Shown here: one piece after another, positions 21,306-34,200 of the stretch | Position numbering within the stretch: position 1 is the stretch's first letter | How the letters are laid out: each line of letters opens with the position of its first letter | The notes under the pieces: generated by a model | Told to the model about the DNA's origin: nothing | The model's database searches: none | What the model saw: only the letters and a program-made list of their open reading frames with translations | NCBI GenBank assembly: GCA_947311845.1 | Contig: CAMZMU010000027.1 | Location: 78,282,825 to 78,346,824, forward strand | Direction: 5' to 3' | DNA: 64,000 nucleotides | Source of the DNA: Poa pratensis | Taxonomy: Eukaryota > Streptophyta > Magnoliopsida > Poales > Poaceae | Translations under genes and position numbers: made by a program

Positions 21306-22902
21306 GTATGTCGCGTTTGACAAGCATCGACCGTTCCTCAAAAGAAGGCATCCTTACCTAGAAGACAAAAAAAAACTTCACGAAGGGCATACTTGTGCGT
21401 GAAGAAAAAGAGATACCGAAGTTCGATGGTGCAAATGTTGATGCCGAGCTACGTGCTCTCATGCCTGCTCTGGGACCTGGCCCAAAATTTGTGGGATATG
21501 GTGAAACGTACAACTGGACTCACGTGGCAGGCTTAACGCAGCTAGAGTATTACAAGGACCTCGAACTTCCCCATAACATCGATATGATACACACCGAAAA
21601 GAATGTTGGAGAGATGCTCTTTCACACAGTCCTGAACATTCCTGGGAAGTCAAAGGACAATGTCAAGGCTAGAGTCGATGTTGAGAAACTCTGTGATAGG
21701 GAGAGATTACACATCCAGCCTCCTGACCGCCATCGAAAAAATTGGTTCAAGCTGAATACCGACTACTGCCTTGATAGTATCCAAAAGAAGGAGGCATTCA
21801 AGTGGCTCAAACACGCCGTGATGTTCCCTGATGGTTATTGTTCCAATATAAGTAATGGAGTCAATCTTGGATCGGGAAAAGTTACTGGGCTCAAGAGTCA
21901 CGACTATCATATATGGATTGAGCGGTTGATGCCGGTGATGCTTCGAGGGTATCTCCCCGATCGTGTCTGGCGAGTGCTTCCGGAGTTGAGCCATTTTTCC
22001 GCACGCTCTGTGCGAAGCAGATATGTCCCGTGATTATTGGGAAGCTACGTGATCTTGTGCCGGAGTTGCTATGCAAGTTAGAGATGATCTTTCCGCCAGG
22101 CTTCTTTGTTCCGATGGCACATCTCGTTGTGCATCTCGCGAAGGATGCACTCTTGGGTGGACCGGTGCAGTTTCGCTGACAGTTTTGTATTGAGAGAGAG
22201 TTTAAGTATATTCGAAACATAACTGGAAACAAAGCTAAGATCGAAGCATGCATAGCTAATGCAACAATACTCCGGTAGATGGCAGACGCCGTGACATTGT
22301 ACTATCCCTATGAAGTTCCCACTATGCATAACCTGGTCTGTTGGTACAATATCGACGAGCCCAAGCATGACCCCAAGCTCCTCCTCTTCCAATGTCCCGG
22401 TGGCAAGGCCGGTCGCGGTGTAAAATTTAACTTGACCAAGGAAGAGAAGGATTGCATAATGCTCTATGTGCTTACGAACATGACGGAAGTAGTCGGTTTC
22501 ATCAGGTAAAATGGTGAACAAATTACTTTGCAACTAGTAACTCGGTTTCGGTCTAATACGTATTTCCTCCTCTTAGCCAATTCCAAGATGAACAGTGGTC
22601 GGGAACGGCGGATCCCTCTCCCGCGGAGCTGGACACTCTTCTGAAAGAGGGTGCTCACGGAGGAAATTTTTTTGTGTCCTGGTTGATGAAAAAAGTAATT
22701 TCTAACCTGTCCCTCTTACCTTGCAATCTGTGACTTGTCCCTCTTATTACACGTAACTAATGCACAAAACATTTTGAACCGTACTTGTAGGGAGCTGATC
22801 CCAACGTTGGATGAGTTGAGATGTGTTTCCCAAGGTTTTAACCGTACTGTCATGAAGTATGAGAAGTATGATGTGAATGGGTTCCGCTTCCATACAGAGT
22901 AT
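21306..22902 (+). pseudogene. TNP2-type CACTA transposase, C-terminal part (broken, cut at 22902)
   Basis: The gene continues from 21306 with AFDKHRPFLKRRHPY, then NIDMIHTEKNVGEML, FPDGYCSNIS and GLKSHDYHIWIERLMPV, all TNP2 blocks. From about 22040 the similarity is to the DUF4218 region (MIFPPGFFVPMAHLVVHLA, then GGPVQFR). It is interrupted by a TGA near 22180 and a TAG near 22276, and spliced or broken near 22509. From about 22790 a DUF4216-like piece ends in VNGFRFHTE-type sequence, just before the Athila LTR at 22903. The remainder is outside the window. Confidence 0.85.
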
Positions 22903-24066
22903 TGATGACCCACAAGTATAGGGGATCGCAACAGTCTTCGAGAGAAGTAAAACCCAAATTTATTGATTCGACACAAGGGGAGCCAAAGAATATTTATAAG
23001 CCTTAACAGATGAATTGTCAGTTCAGCTGCACCTGGAAATAGACTTGCTCGACGCAGTTTATCAGTAGCAACAGTTTTATAGCAATAGTAGTAGTGAAAT
23101 AATAGCAGCAGTAAAATAAAAGCAGCAGTAATAATTGAAGTAGACAGCAGGATTAAAACACTGTAGGCATAGGGATGGATGAACGGGCGTTGCATGGATA
23201 AGGTAATTCATATAATAGTCAAGCGTAGGGCATTTGCAGATAGATAATAATAAAGTATCCAGGTAATAATCAATCATAGGCATGTGTTCCGTATTTAGTC
23301 ATACGTGCTCGCAATGAGAAACTTGCACAACATCTTCTGTCCTACCAGCCCGTTTGCAGCGGGGCCTCAAGGGAAACTACTGGTAATTAAGGTGCTCCTT
23401 TTAATAAAGAACCGGAGCAAAGCATTAACACTCCGTGAACACATGTGATCCTCACATTACAGCCATCCCCTCCAGTTATCCCAATTGTGTAAACAACTTG
23501 CAGATATGATCTAAAACAATAATTATCCTCATGATTCAATAACATGTTCAGATTTGAAATCATGGCACTCGGGCCCTAGTGTCAAGCATTAAGCATAACA
23601 AGTTGCAACAATGACATAAAGTACTAACAACGGATACTAGGCACCATGCCCTAACAATCTGATATCTATTACATGAATGATCTCATCCAATCCCTACCAT
23701 CCCCTTCAGCCTACAGCGGGGATTACTCACACATGGATGGGGGAATCATGGATGGTTGATGGAGAAGCGTCGGTGATGATGATGGCGATGATCTCCTCCA
23801 ATTCCCCGTCCCGGCAGGGTGCCAGAACGGAGTTTCTGATCCCCAAAATAGGGTTTTCGGTGGCGACAGAGCTCTGGAGTGTTTCTGGAAAAAGCGTCGA
23901 TCCCCCTCAGGTTTTTAGGTCAAGAGGGTTAAGTACACGAAAGGGGGACGCGAGGTGGTGCCCGAGGCGGCCACACCACCCCCCGGCGCGGTTCAGGCCT
24001 GGCCGCGCGGGCCCATGGTGTGGGGCACTCGTGGCCCACCTCCGTCTCGTCTTCTGGCACCGTGTG
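22903..24066 (-). repeat. Athila-type 3' LTR, distal piece
   Basis: On the plus strand it starts TGATGACCCACAAGTATAG. It ends where the LARD-like element inserted, after the target copy GTGTG (24062-24066). The five bases to the left, agtat, are the expected target duplication of the whole element, whose partner is outside the window. Confidence 0.85.
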
Positions 24067-27000
24067 TGTAACGCCCCAAATTTTGGAAGGAAGAAAAACT
24101 TTGTTATTAGTGACCCAAAATTTGGAACCAACAAAAACTTTTTCAAACCTCTAGCTTTTGGATGGGTTTTTCTTTTGATTGCCTAGTTTGGATTGGTGTA
24201 ACTTATTGTTTGTATTGTTGACCTCAAAATAACTACCCTTTAAAAAAACCAAGTTTTGACATGACCTTTGTGTTCAATGTATTGGCAAGTAAAATAATCC
24301 ATATATATTCTCCTATTTTATTTTCAATAAACATATCAAAACTCTTGTTTTAACGTTCTTTGAAAAATATTACTAAGAAGTGGTTTAAGCCTCTTTCTTC
24401 AAAATCTTGTCATAATCATATTGATCATCACCTCGATAAGTAAATTTACATTATCATAAAGTTTGGTTATTTGTTCAATTCCTTGTCTGTTTGAACCATT
24501 TTGCTTATAGTTGATTTATGTGCCTAGACATTGAGCTTGCAAATGAATGTGTCAACATATGCTTGTGGTGTGGTTGTGTGAGCTCATTGCTTTGCTTGAA
24601 CTTTTAGCTTGGTGGTATGATTTGGTGGTAAAACAAATACAAGTTTTGCTAGATTCAATTAGATTTGGTGATCTTCATGTTTGTTAAAACATAGCAAATC
24701 TAGGGCTCCTCATTAAGCAAACCATAATCAATTTTTGGCATGCAAATCAACCAAGATGGTATTTGTCATCCTTATTTTCAAAACCTATTTTTGGTTAAAT
24801 GTTGACACCTTGTTTGATCACTAAACCACCTAGGGTTAGAAGGCTAGTCAAATCAATGACCTTTTGACTTGTGTTGGTTACACTTTTGCACTTCTCTCCC
24901 TAAGCAAACCAGGACCCCTTTGGGCAATGCACCTGCACCCCTCTCTTCTCTATCACCTGTGCTTGCTAGAAAAATTCTTTTGATCTATCCTTGAGCCCCT
25001 GCTTGATTAATTTTTAGTGTTGAACATGGTACCATTTAATTCTGCACACTCTCCCCTAATCACCTAAAACAACTAAAAACCTAATCTATCATCTCTCCAA
25101 CGACTCCCTCTCTGCTGGAAACAAAGAGGGAGACCAGCACCTCGACCCTGGCCCACCTGTCATCCCCCCCCCCAAGCACCCTCTCCTCCACTCATCTCTC
25201 TCCTTTTCCGAAGACAACCAACCGGAGCTCACTCCCTCCTCTCCTACTGGTCAGAGCACGTCACCCCCGACCAAACCCTCTCTGTCCCCCTCTCCACCGC
25301 CCACTCGAGCCAGTGGAAGAGCTCGAAGCTCCCCCTCTCTCCCCCACCACCCGTGAAGCACAAAAACCAGACCCGACCATCCCTGTCTCCCCCGTCCACC
25401 CCTTTGCTCCATTCCCCTCTCAGACCACGCACACACACCACCTCTCTCCCCTCTAGAAGCCCAGCCCGAGCTCGAGCCCTCTGCATCTCAGGAGACAAAG
25501 GTTTCGTCCCGGCAGCCGCCGGCGTAGAGCGGCTTTTGCCGTCGTTTCTCTCCCTCTCCTCTCGCCATTTTTGTCCTTCCGAGTTCCCCTCTGCAAGGGC
25601 TAACTCCGCCTCCTCTTATTTGGCCCAGGGACAGCCCGTGCACGCCGCCTCCATTAACGGCCCAAGGAAACGGAGCTCGACGCCGACCAAGACACCGCCC
25701 GTGCATGCAAGCTTGAAGACTACCCATGACCCTCCCGCGAACCCCTCGGTCACCTCGGACCCTCCCCACCCTCCGGAGCAAGCCCTAGGTGAGCTATCCA
25801 AGACCTTGGCCGAATCTGGGCACTTCCTCTCCCTCTCGTGCGTCTAGAGGTAGGAGAAGAACCAGCACCGTCGATCTGGTCTAATCCCGGCCGTCCACCG
25901 TAACTTACCCCTTCATCTCACACTTGGGCCGGCCCACCCCTGTAGTGCTCTGCCAGCGAGCAAATCTGGCCCATTTCTGTTTTTGTTTCAGGATTTTAAT
26001 CTTTTCCTGTGTAGGCAGAAACTGTCCCTTAGGTTTAAATCGACCATTTATTCCTCCAGCATGATTTTTGTGTGATTCAAATTTTGCAGCGTTCATATGA
26101 GTTTTCTTAACCATATGGCACTGGCCGTTTACAAAAATATGTTTTTATGTGTGTGCTAGATCTAATCTTGTAAAAAGTTTCTTTTTTCACTAAATCCTTA
26201 ATATCTGGAGTTTTATGAATCCAAATTTTGTGAATCCAACTGTTTTGGAAAGCCTGTGAGTGTAGCTTTCTGTAGAAATTAACCTCATATGTTTGTGATG
26301 CTTAGTTTTAAAATTGCTTGTGTTTGAAGTTTGGACCAGTAGGGTTTTCTAGCATTTATCTGATTTACTGTCAATAAGATTTTTGGGTAAATCCAATTGC
26401 AGTAGTTTCTAATTCATACAAAGAACATAAATCTAGCTTTTCATAAAATTTGGCTGAACAGAACACCCTGGAATCAATAAACTCTTAAAATGGTGTTTTC
26501 TGCCTTTTAAAAATGATAAAACAATTTTTTTGGTCTTTTATGAAGATGTTGTTATTGTTGTGATTTGTTTTGGTGCTGTAGCTCACCAAATAAAGTTAAT
26601 TCTAGTATGTTAGTAATGTTAGTGGTTTAAGTTAGATGTGTTTGTGTGCTAAGCTTGTGTTGTTAAGTGGTGATTGAAAACTTTAACCATTGTTTGATTA
26701 TGCTTGTTTGTCAGAAAACTTTTATGAGCTAAATAACCTCTCCCAACTAAAAAAATGTAGCCACTGGTTGTTTAAGTTTATTAGTGATGCTTAGTGTTAC
26801 AAGTTGAAATTGATCCAAAAAGGTTATCTAATTATCACCTTAACCCTATTTGTAATTAAATAATAAATTGTATTGTAGTTGCAAACATGTTTGTGTGATT
26901 TAATATGTTTGCCTTGTTAGTTAAACTTGGTAGTCTTTAAGTTTAATACTAGCATGAGTAGTTTGTTATTGTCTCTATCTTAGCTTGGTGAAATAAGTTA

Positions 27001-29205
27001 TTAATAGAAAATAATTAGTAACTCAGCTTTTGTCTGAAGTATTTCCTGAAAACTAAAGAGGTACTTTTGTCTGAAGTATTTCCTAAACTACAGTAGCAGC
27101 CCTTGTTAAGTGACCTAATCACCCTAAGTGGAGTTCTGCTTTAGTGTTTAGTTAGAACTACATATTTAACTATTAGGGTTGTTGTGTATACTTTCTTAGG
27201 TGTGCTTGTTGTTTGTCTTAGCTGTATGGACTTGATGCTTATTGTTGTATAACTAAGTAAATTGCTTGCTTTTGGTTGTGAGCTTAGTGTCTTGTGCAAT
27301 GCTTGTTGTTTGTTATGTCCTTGTGTCATTGTCTTGTATCTTGAGTGTTGTTCCTTTCTCTGTTTACGACGTTAGATACGATCGGGAAGGAACTGGAAGT
27401 GAGGAGTGAACCTGAGGAACCTCAAGATCAAGACCAATGACATATTACCCAGCCAGGCAAGCCACCTCAACACCCTATTGAACTCCTATTATTTGTACAA
27501 AGCATGTTTTGTTTTCAAAATAAAATAATGCATGTTTTATTTCTTTTGTGGCATTTTGCCACCCAAAAACTATTTTACAAAATTATTGTTTGGCCAAAGA
27601 TATATCTAGTAGTATATAATAGGTTTTATAAAAATAAGTCTTTACTTGAGAAGCCTTCTACTGAAGGCGCTATCAAGAAAATTATATTTTCAAGTAGTAT
27701 ATCCTTATACTCTTACCTCAAAACTTTAGGATGGGAGCCTGGATTTGATGAAATGTTTTTGAAAGAAAACCCGAGTCGCTGGGAGCGATCGGCGAGAAAG
27801 TGCTTTATAAAAACCCATGTTGCTGGGAGCAAATGGAGATGTTTATGAAAACCTGAAGTGCTGGGAGCACTCAGTGAGTTTACGAAAACCCGAGCTGCTG
27901 GGAGCAGTCGGAGATGGAGGTTTGTTTACGAAGTCCCTGCTGCCGCCCGAACAATTAACCCGTACAACCACATTACCTCAAAATGGGCACGAGGCTTAGC
28001 GGAAGCTTGTTGGTGTTAGTATTCGAATACTCCTCAATTGGCTAGAAGGGGTTAGAGTCCCCGAAACTGAATGCTGCAAGGGAATGGGCATACAAAGTGT
28101 GGACTGCGTGTGCCACCGGGAAGCAACGGTGGGTCTCCTGTCATGGCGGTGTGAGACTAGGGGAACCGGATCGATACGGCTAGCTCACTCGGTGCCGGGG
28201 AGAACAAACCCACTCGAAGAGGATATTCTTATACTAGCACTGACATAGTGGAAGTTAGGATCGGCCGTCTGATGTGTGCATGCTGTCTCTGTACAGTCTG
28301 TGGTTGATCCACGACAGACCATCCGAATCTTGTGGTGAAAGTGTACCACCTCTGCAGAGTGTAAATCTATTCGAATAGCCGTGTCCGCGGTCATGGACGA
28401 TTGCAAAGGCCACACTGGGCGACTGGTGAAAGAAGAAAAGTTGTTTTCTATTTTGGACTAAAAGAAGGATCAGAAAGGTACCTGGGAGGTACGGGAATTT
28501 GAGAAAAGATGGTTGATCTCGGGGAGACAATCAATCGGATCTCGTGGAAAGAAAAAGGGGTATCCCCATACTAGAGTCCTTCAAAAGTTTTGCAAAGTGT
28601 TTTACAAAGAGGTGGAGATAGTTCTGGCGATCTCTACATAAGAGAATTCTATCTCTAAATGTTTCTTTTTAACAAAGATATAGAGATGTCGTATTCTCTA
28701 TGTCTAAAAGCATCGTTTTGCGAAAATTAAGCCCTATAGTCATATATAGCAGCTATCCCAGTTTTCGAAAACGCTTTTGTTGCATTACCATGAAAACTTA
28801 ATCCTGGTGGTGGTCTTGCGAGTACGTAATTGTACTAATGGCCGTGTCTCTGGATATTCCAATGTCCAGATTTTCAACGACCTACGCCGAAGATGAGGAG
28901 TACGCCGACGACTACGCCAACTGAGTGTCACCGGTCAACTGCTCTGTGGGAATGCATCCGGTTGTGACGAGGGCCGACGCTAGCCGAAAGCTTCCGCTAT
29001 ATCGTAGTTAACTCCATCCCGCATGACGATGGTCGCAGGTTTGGTCGTGTGACCAGCATGTATGTAAGTCTTGTATTAATCGAGTTGGATGATGTAACTC
29101 TGTATACCATGTTGGTTATGTGATCGCGATGCACTGATCATTGGGATCGTGGTCTGTTTACATAATGTGGGCACCTCAGACTGGTAAATCTGAGGGGTCC
29201 TTACA
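24067..29205 (+). repeat. 5' LTR of the LARD-like element (5139 bp)
   Basis: It aligns along its whole length with 31283-36415. A C-rich stretch lies near 25120-25850, and there is a repeated 'GCTGGGAGC' series near 27778-27910 (GAGTCGCTGGGAGC, TTGCTGGGAGC, GTGCTGGGAGC, CTGCTGGGAGC). Open frames inside (for example 25353-25847) are low in complexity and mirrored on both strands, so I do not treat them as genes. Confidence 0.95.
28367..28390 (+). other. Paired palindromes in LARD 5' LTR
   Basis: CTATTCGAATAG (28367-28378) is a perfect palindrome, followed at once by CCGTGTCCGCGG (28379-28390). Relative to the Tekay copies, T-to-A in the left arm is balanced by A-to-T in the right arm. Confidence 0.8.
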
Positions 29206-29209
29206 GACT

Positions 29210-29221
29210 TGGTATCAGAGC
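29210..29221 (+). other. Primer-binding site (initiator tRNA-Met), LARD-like element
   Basis: TGGTATCAGAGC lies four bases after the LTR end CTTACA. It is the same site as in both Tekay copies. Confidence 0.93.
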
Positions 29222-31246
29222 CATCGTTGACCTTAGGAGACCTTAGTTAGCATGGTCGTTAGCTTAGGAAGGAAATATTTTGCTAAAACTTATTTCTACA
29301 GAAATCTATTTTCTTCAAGGTAAGCCTAGTTTGGTTTCCACTCCTCACCTATCCTCAAAAATTTCTTGATCTTAGCTCTCTAATTTCAGGTATTAAAAAA
29401 AAGAGTTTTCTCTACTCTCTTGTCCCTATTCAAACTTGTATAGGCTTGACGATGAACCCAAATAAGACCTAAGTAGCTAGAGCCAAGATGGAGACAAGAG
29501 TCCTCAGATGCATAGTCCACAAGACCAAAATCGTCGATGACAGCAAAGCCAGGACCTCCAAATACCTCGGATGTGCATAATGCAGGACAAGAATGCAAAA
29601 TCACCTTCGCTCCCTCGACTCAACCCCAACAATGTTACTCCATCAGCAAACTGGACAATCTCAAACCTTTCGACAAGAACCCAGGGTGATCAAATGAGGA
29701 CTTGAGTAACCATGTGACACCAAACCCCATAGGATGAAGTAGGATATGACCCTTGGTTGGATTACCCGACTATCATGATTGTTGAGTGCCCTTTTGGTAC
29801 TATAGGTGTTTCGTGTGCTGTTTTGCTAGTATGCTTTTTGCTTGTGTGTGTCTTGTTTGTGTGTTTGTTGTTGGTGTGTTGTTTTCTGGTATGTTTCACA
29901 AGCACGCCTTGTCGGCTACACATATTAGGCACATACTTCCCTTTTGTTTAAACATCTTTTTGCCTCTTCACAAAATACCTTTTTGGCCCTTTTAGCATTA
30001 GATGCATCGTGATGCATTTCAAAACTTGTTTAGAAAACCTCTCTTTAATGTTTTGCCTCTGATCTAAATTTTGGCATATGAGAGCTTTTAACCGCACCTG
30101 ATACAGAAGACCACCCCGAGAAAGCCCATCCCCGTGATGCGACGAGCCTTCCCGAGTTTAATTAACTTTTCGAATTACCAGTATACCATCACTAATTTTG
30201 CGTATCTAACTTTAGAGTAACATCTAACACCAGTGACTTGTTACTAGCTAACCTCCTCGAGACCTACAAATGGCAACAAGAAGGAGTCAAAGATCGGCAA
30301 GAGCCACTACTTTTTGAAGATTTTGTGAAGCCCTCAAGCCGTGGCACACAAAGAAGATCAACATCAGCAACAACGAAGACAACCAGCACTGAAGATCGTC
30401 TACATCAAGATGTACCCGAAGCAAGAGTCATAAGTACCTTCTATGTGCCAACCTTATTAACTCGACTTGCCCGACTTGAGACTGATAGCAATCAGTATCT
30501 TAACTAATCTTCTAGGCTAACTAAGATATAACCGACCTCTGAAGGATAGTGTGTGGCGTCATGAAGTCAACGAACCAAGGAAGTCTTCATCAACTTTGTT
30601 CGTCAGCTAAACCGAAGGTGGGCACAATAGAAGACATCATATCCAACAAGACGCCAAGAACGACGAAAGGCCCGAAAAATGTTGCTGTTGACAGCACACT
30701 AAGCAAGTTAGACACCTTTAGTAGCTTGTAGCACCCTTTGACTTTTAGGAAAAACCGGAGAGAGTCAAGTCTATGGACCTGACACCCCTGTGAGGCTTGA
30801 AAACTGTTGGCGGATATTTAACTGCTAACCCCTCAAGACGGCAATATCTGGACAAATGTCTACATCAACTGCAAGCGCCAAGGAGCTACGACCAAGACAA
30901 AGATCGCCGTGATACCCAAGAACAACAACATATTGAAGTCGGCAACAACTTATACCTTCAACAGCTACCCTTCAAAGCCCCTTTTTAAGGGGGGAAGACA
31001 TACGCTAGTTTTATTAGGGAGTTTTGGCAAACTATCCTCTACGCCCTAACCCTGGAGTATTTGAAGTCAACCCGACAAGAAGCGGATCAGCATCTACCAA
31101 CACGGCAATATCTCCAGCAAACCGAAGTCTTCTGGAAGAAATCAGACACCTTATCAACAAGGAATTCTCAGTCGAGAAGCAACAACCTCGGGAGAGGAAG
31201 GAGCATCAAACCCCCTAACCTTGCACTCTCTTAGTACCCGCCTAGG
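29222..31246 (+). other. Non-coding interior of the LARD-like element
   Basis: About 2 kb with only short frames (such as 30238-30507, 89 codons, and 29757-29951, a hydrophobic Val/Cys/Leu run of 64 codons). None shows a gag, protease, polymerase or integrase motif. It probably serves as packaging and priming RNA only. Confidence 0.75.
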
Positions 31247-31282
31247 AATCTCGGGACAAGATTCTTTTAAGGGAGGAAGGTC
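31247..31282 (+). other. Hairpin plus polypurine tract, LARD-like element
   Basis: AATCTCG (31247-31253), loop GGA, then CAAGATT (31257-31263) form a hairpin with one G-U type mismatch. The purine tract AAGGGAGGAAGG follows and ends two bases before the 3' LTR. The layout matches 5274-5309 and 53207-53242. Confidence 0.85.
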
Positions 31283-34200
31283 TGTAACGCCCCAAATTTT
31301 GGAAGGAAGAAAAACTTTGTTATTAGTGACCCAAAATTTGGAACCAACAAAAACTTTTTCAAACCTCTAGCTTTTGGATGGGCTTTTCTTTTGATTGCCT
31401 AGTTTGGCTTGGTGTAACTTATTGTTTGTATTGTTGACCTCAAAATAACTACCCTTCAAAAAAAAAAACCAAGTTTTGACATGACCTTTGTGTTCAATGT
31501 ATTGGCAAGTAAAATAATCCATATATCTTCTCCTATTTTATTTTCAACAAACAATTCAAAACTCTTGTTTTAATGTTCTTTGAAAAATATTACTGAGAAG
31601 TCGTTTAAGCCTCTTTCTTCAAAATCTTGTCATAATCATATTAATCATCACCTCGATAAGTAAATTTGTATTATCATAAAGTTTGGTTATTTCTTCAATT
31701 CCTTGTCTGTTTGAACCTTTTTGCTTATAGTTGATTTATGTGCCTAGACATTGAGCTTGCAAATGAATGTGTCAACATATGCTTGTGGTGTGGTTGTGTG
31801 AGCTCATTGCTTTGCTTGAACTTTTAGCTTGGTGGTATGATTTGGTGGTAAAACAAATACAAGTTTTGCTAGATTCAATTAGATTTGGTGATCTTCATGT
31901 TTGTTAAAACATAGCAAATCTAGGGCTCCTCATTAAGCAAACCATAATCAATTTTTGGCATGCAAATCAACCAAGATGGTCTTTGTCACCTTTATTTTCA
32001 AAACCTGTTTTTGGTTAAATGTTGAAACCTTGTTTGATCACTAAACCACCTAGGGTTAGAAGGCTAGTCAAATCAGTGACCTTTTGACTTGTGTTGGTTA
32101 CACTTTTGCACTTCTCTCCCTAAGCAAACCAGGACCCCTTTGGCAATGCACCTGCACCCCTCCCTTCTCTATCACCTGTGCTTGCTAGAAAAATTCTTTT
32201 GATCTATCCTTGAGCCCCTGCTTGCTTAATTTTTAGTGTTGAACATGGTACCAATTTAATTCTGCACACTCTCCCCTAATCACCTAAAACAACTAAAAAC
32301 CTAATCTATCATCTCTCCAACGACTCTCTCTCTGCTGGAAACAAAGAGGGAGACCAGCACCTCGACCCTGGCCCACCTGTCATCCCCCAAGCACCCTCTC
32401 CTCCACTCATTTCTCTCCTTTTCCGAAGACAACCAACCGGAGCTCACTCCTCCTCTCCTACTGGTCAGAGCACGTCACCCCCGACCAAACCCTCTCTGTC
32501 CCCCTCTCCACCGCCCACTCGAGCCAGTGGAAGAGCTCGAAGCTCCCCCTCTCTCCCCCACCACCCGTGAAGCACAAAAACCGGACCCGACCATCCCTGT
32601 CTCCCCCGTCCACCCTTTTGCTCCATTCCCCTCTCAGACCACGCACACACACGACCTCTCTCCCCTCTAGAAGCCCAGCCCGAGCTCGAGCCCTCTGCAT
32701 CTCAGGAGACGAAGGTTTCGTTCCGGCAGCCGCCGGCTTAGAGCGGCTTTTGTCGTCGTTTCTCTCCCTCTCCTCTCGCCATTTTTGGCCTGCCGAGTTC
32801 CCCTCTGCAAGGGCTAACTCCGCCCCCTTCTTTGGCCCAGGGATACCCCGAGCACGCCGCCTCCATTAACGGCCCAAGGAAACGGAGCTCGACGCCGACG
32901 AAGACACCGCCCGTGCATGCAAGCTTGAAGACTACCCATGACCCTCTCGCAAACCCTCGGTCACCTCGGACCCTCCCCACCCTCCAAAGCAAGCCCTAGG
33001 TGAGCTATCCAAGACCTTGGTCGAATCTGGGCACTTTCTCTCCCTCCCGTGCGTCTAGAGGTAGGAGAAGAACCAGCACCGTCAATCTGGTCTAATCCCG
33101 GCCGTCCACCGTAACTTACCCCTTCATCTCACACTTGGGCCAGCCCACCCCTGTAGTGCTCTGCCAGCGAGCAAATCTGGCCCGTTTCTGTTTTTGTTTC
33201 AGGATTTTAATCTTTTCCTGTGTAGGCAGAAACTGTCCCCTAGGTTTAAATCGACCATTTATTCCTCGAGCATGTTTTTTGTGTGATTCAAATTTTGTAG
33301 CGTTCATATGAGTTTTCTTAACCATATGGCACTGGCCGTTTACAAAAATATGTTTTATGTGTGTGCTAGATCTAATCTTGTAAAAAAGTTACTTTTCACT
33401 AAATCCTTAATATCTGGAGTTTTATGAATCCAAATTTTGTGAATCCAATTATTTTGGAAAGCTTGTGAGTGTAGCTTTCTGCAGAAATTAACCTGATATG
33501 TTTGTGATGCTTAGTTTTAAAATTGCTTGTGTTTGATGTTTGGACCAGTAGGGTTTTCTAGCATTTATCTGATTTTCTGTCAATAAGATTTTTGGGTAAA
33601 TCCAATTGCAGTAGTTTCTAATTCATACAAAGAAACTAAATCTAGCTTTTCATAAAATTTGGATGAGCAGAACACCCTGGAATCAATAAACTCTTAAAAT
33701 GGTGTTTTCTGCATTTTAAAAATGATAAAACAATTTTTTTGGTCTTTTATGAAGATGTTGTTATTGTTGTTGTGATTTGTTTTGGTGCTGTAGCTCACCA
33801 AATAAAGTTACTTCTAGTATATTAGTAATGTTAGTGGTTTAAGTTAGATGTGTTTGTGTGCTAAGCTTGTGTTGTTAAGTGGTGATTGAAAACTTTAACC
33901 ATTGTTTGATTATGCTTGTTTGTCAGAAAACTTTTATGAGCTAAATAACCTCTCCCAACTAAAAAAATGTAGCTACTGGTTGTTTAAGTTTATTAGTGAT
34001 GCTTAGTGTTACAAGTTGAAATTGATCCAAAAAGGTTATCTAATTATCACCTTAACCCTATTTGTAATTAAATAATAAATTGTATTGTAGTTGCCAAACA
34101 TGTTTGTGTGATTTAATATGTTTGCCTTGTTAGTTAAACTTGGTAGTCTTTAAGTTTAATACTAGCATGAGTAGTTTGTTATTGTCTCTATCTTAGCTTG

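Larger units (their letters stand above)
14355..22902 (+). mobile_element. CACTA (En/Spm-like) DNA transposon, left part; right end outside the window
   Basis: The left terminus CACTACAGGAA begins at 14355 after a possible 3-base duplication (atg). It is followed by subterminal GCCGACGG repeats in both orientations, a 351-bp tandem array, GC-rich leader and foldbacks, then a TNP2-type transposase running to 22902. There the Athila-type element interrupts it. A 1.7-kb TG...CA insertion lies inside the transposase. The right terminal repeat is presumably beyond 64000, on the far side of the Athila element. No TNP1/TNPA-like second gene was identified. Confidence 0.88.

Noticed and set aside
25353..25847. 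164-codon plus frame in the LARD 5' LTR as a gene
   Set aside because: It is low-complexity Ser/Pro/Arg-rich, open on several frames of both strands, and shortened to 100 codons in the 3' LTR copy by small changes. It is C-rich LTR sequence.
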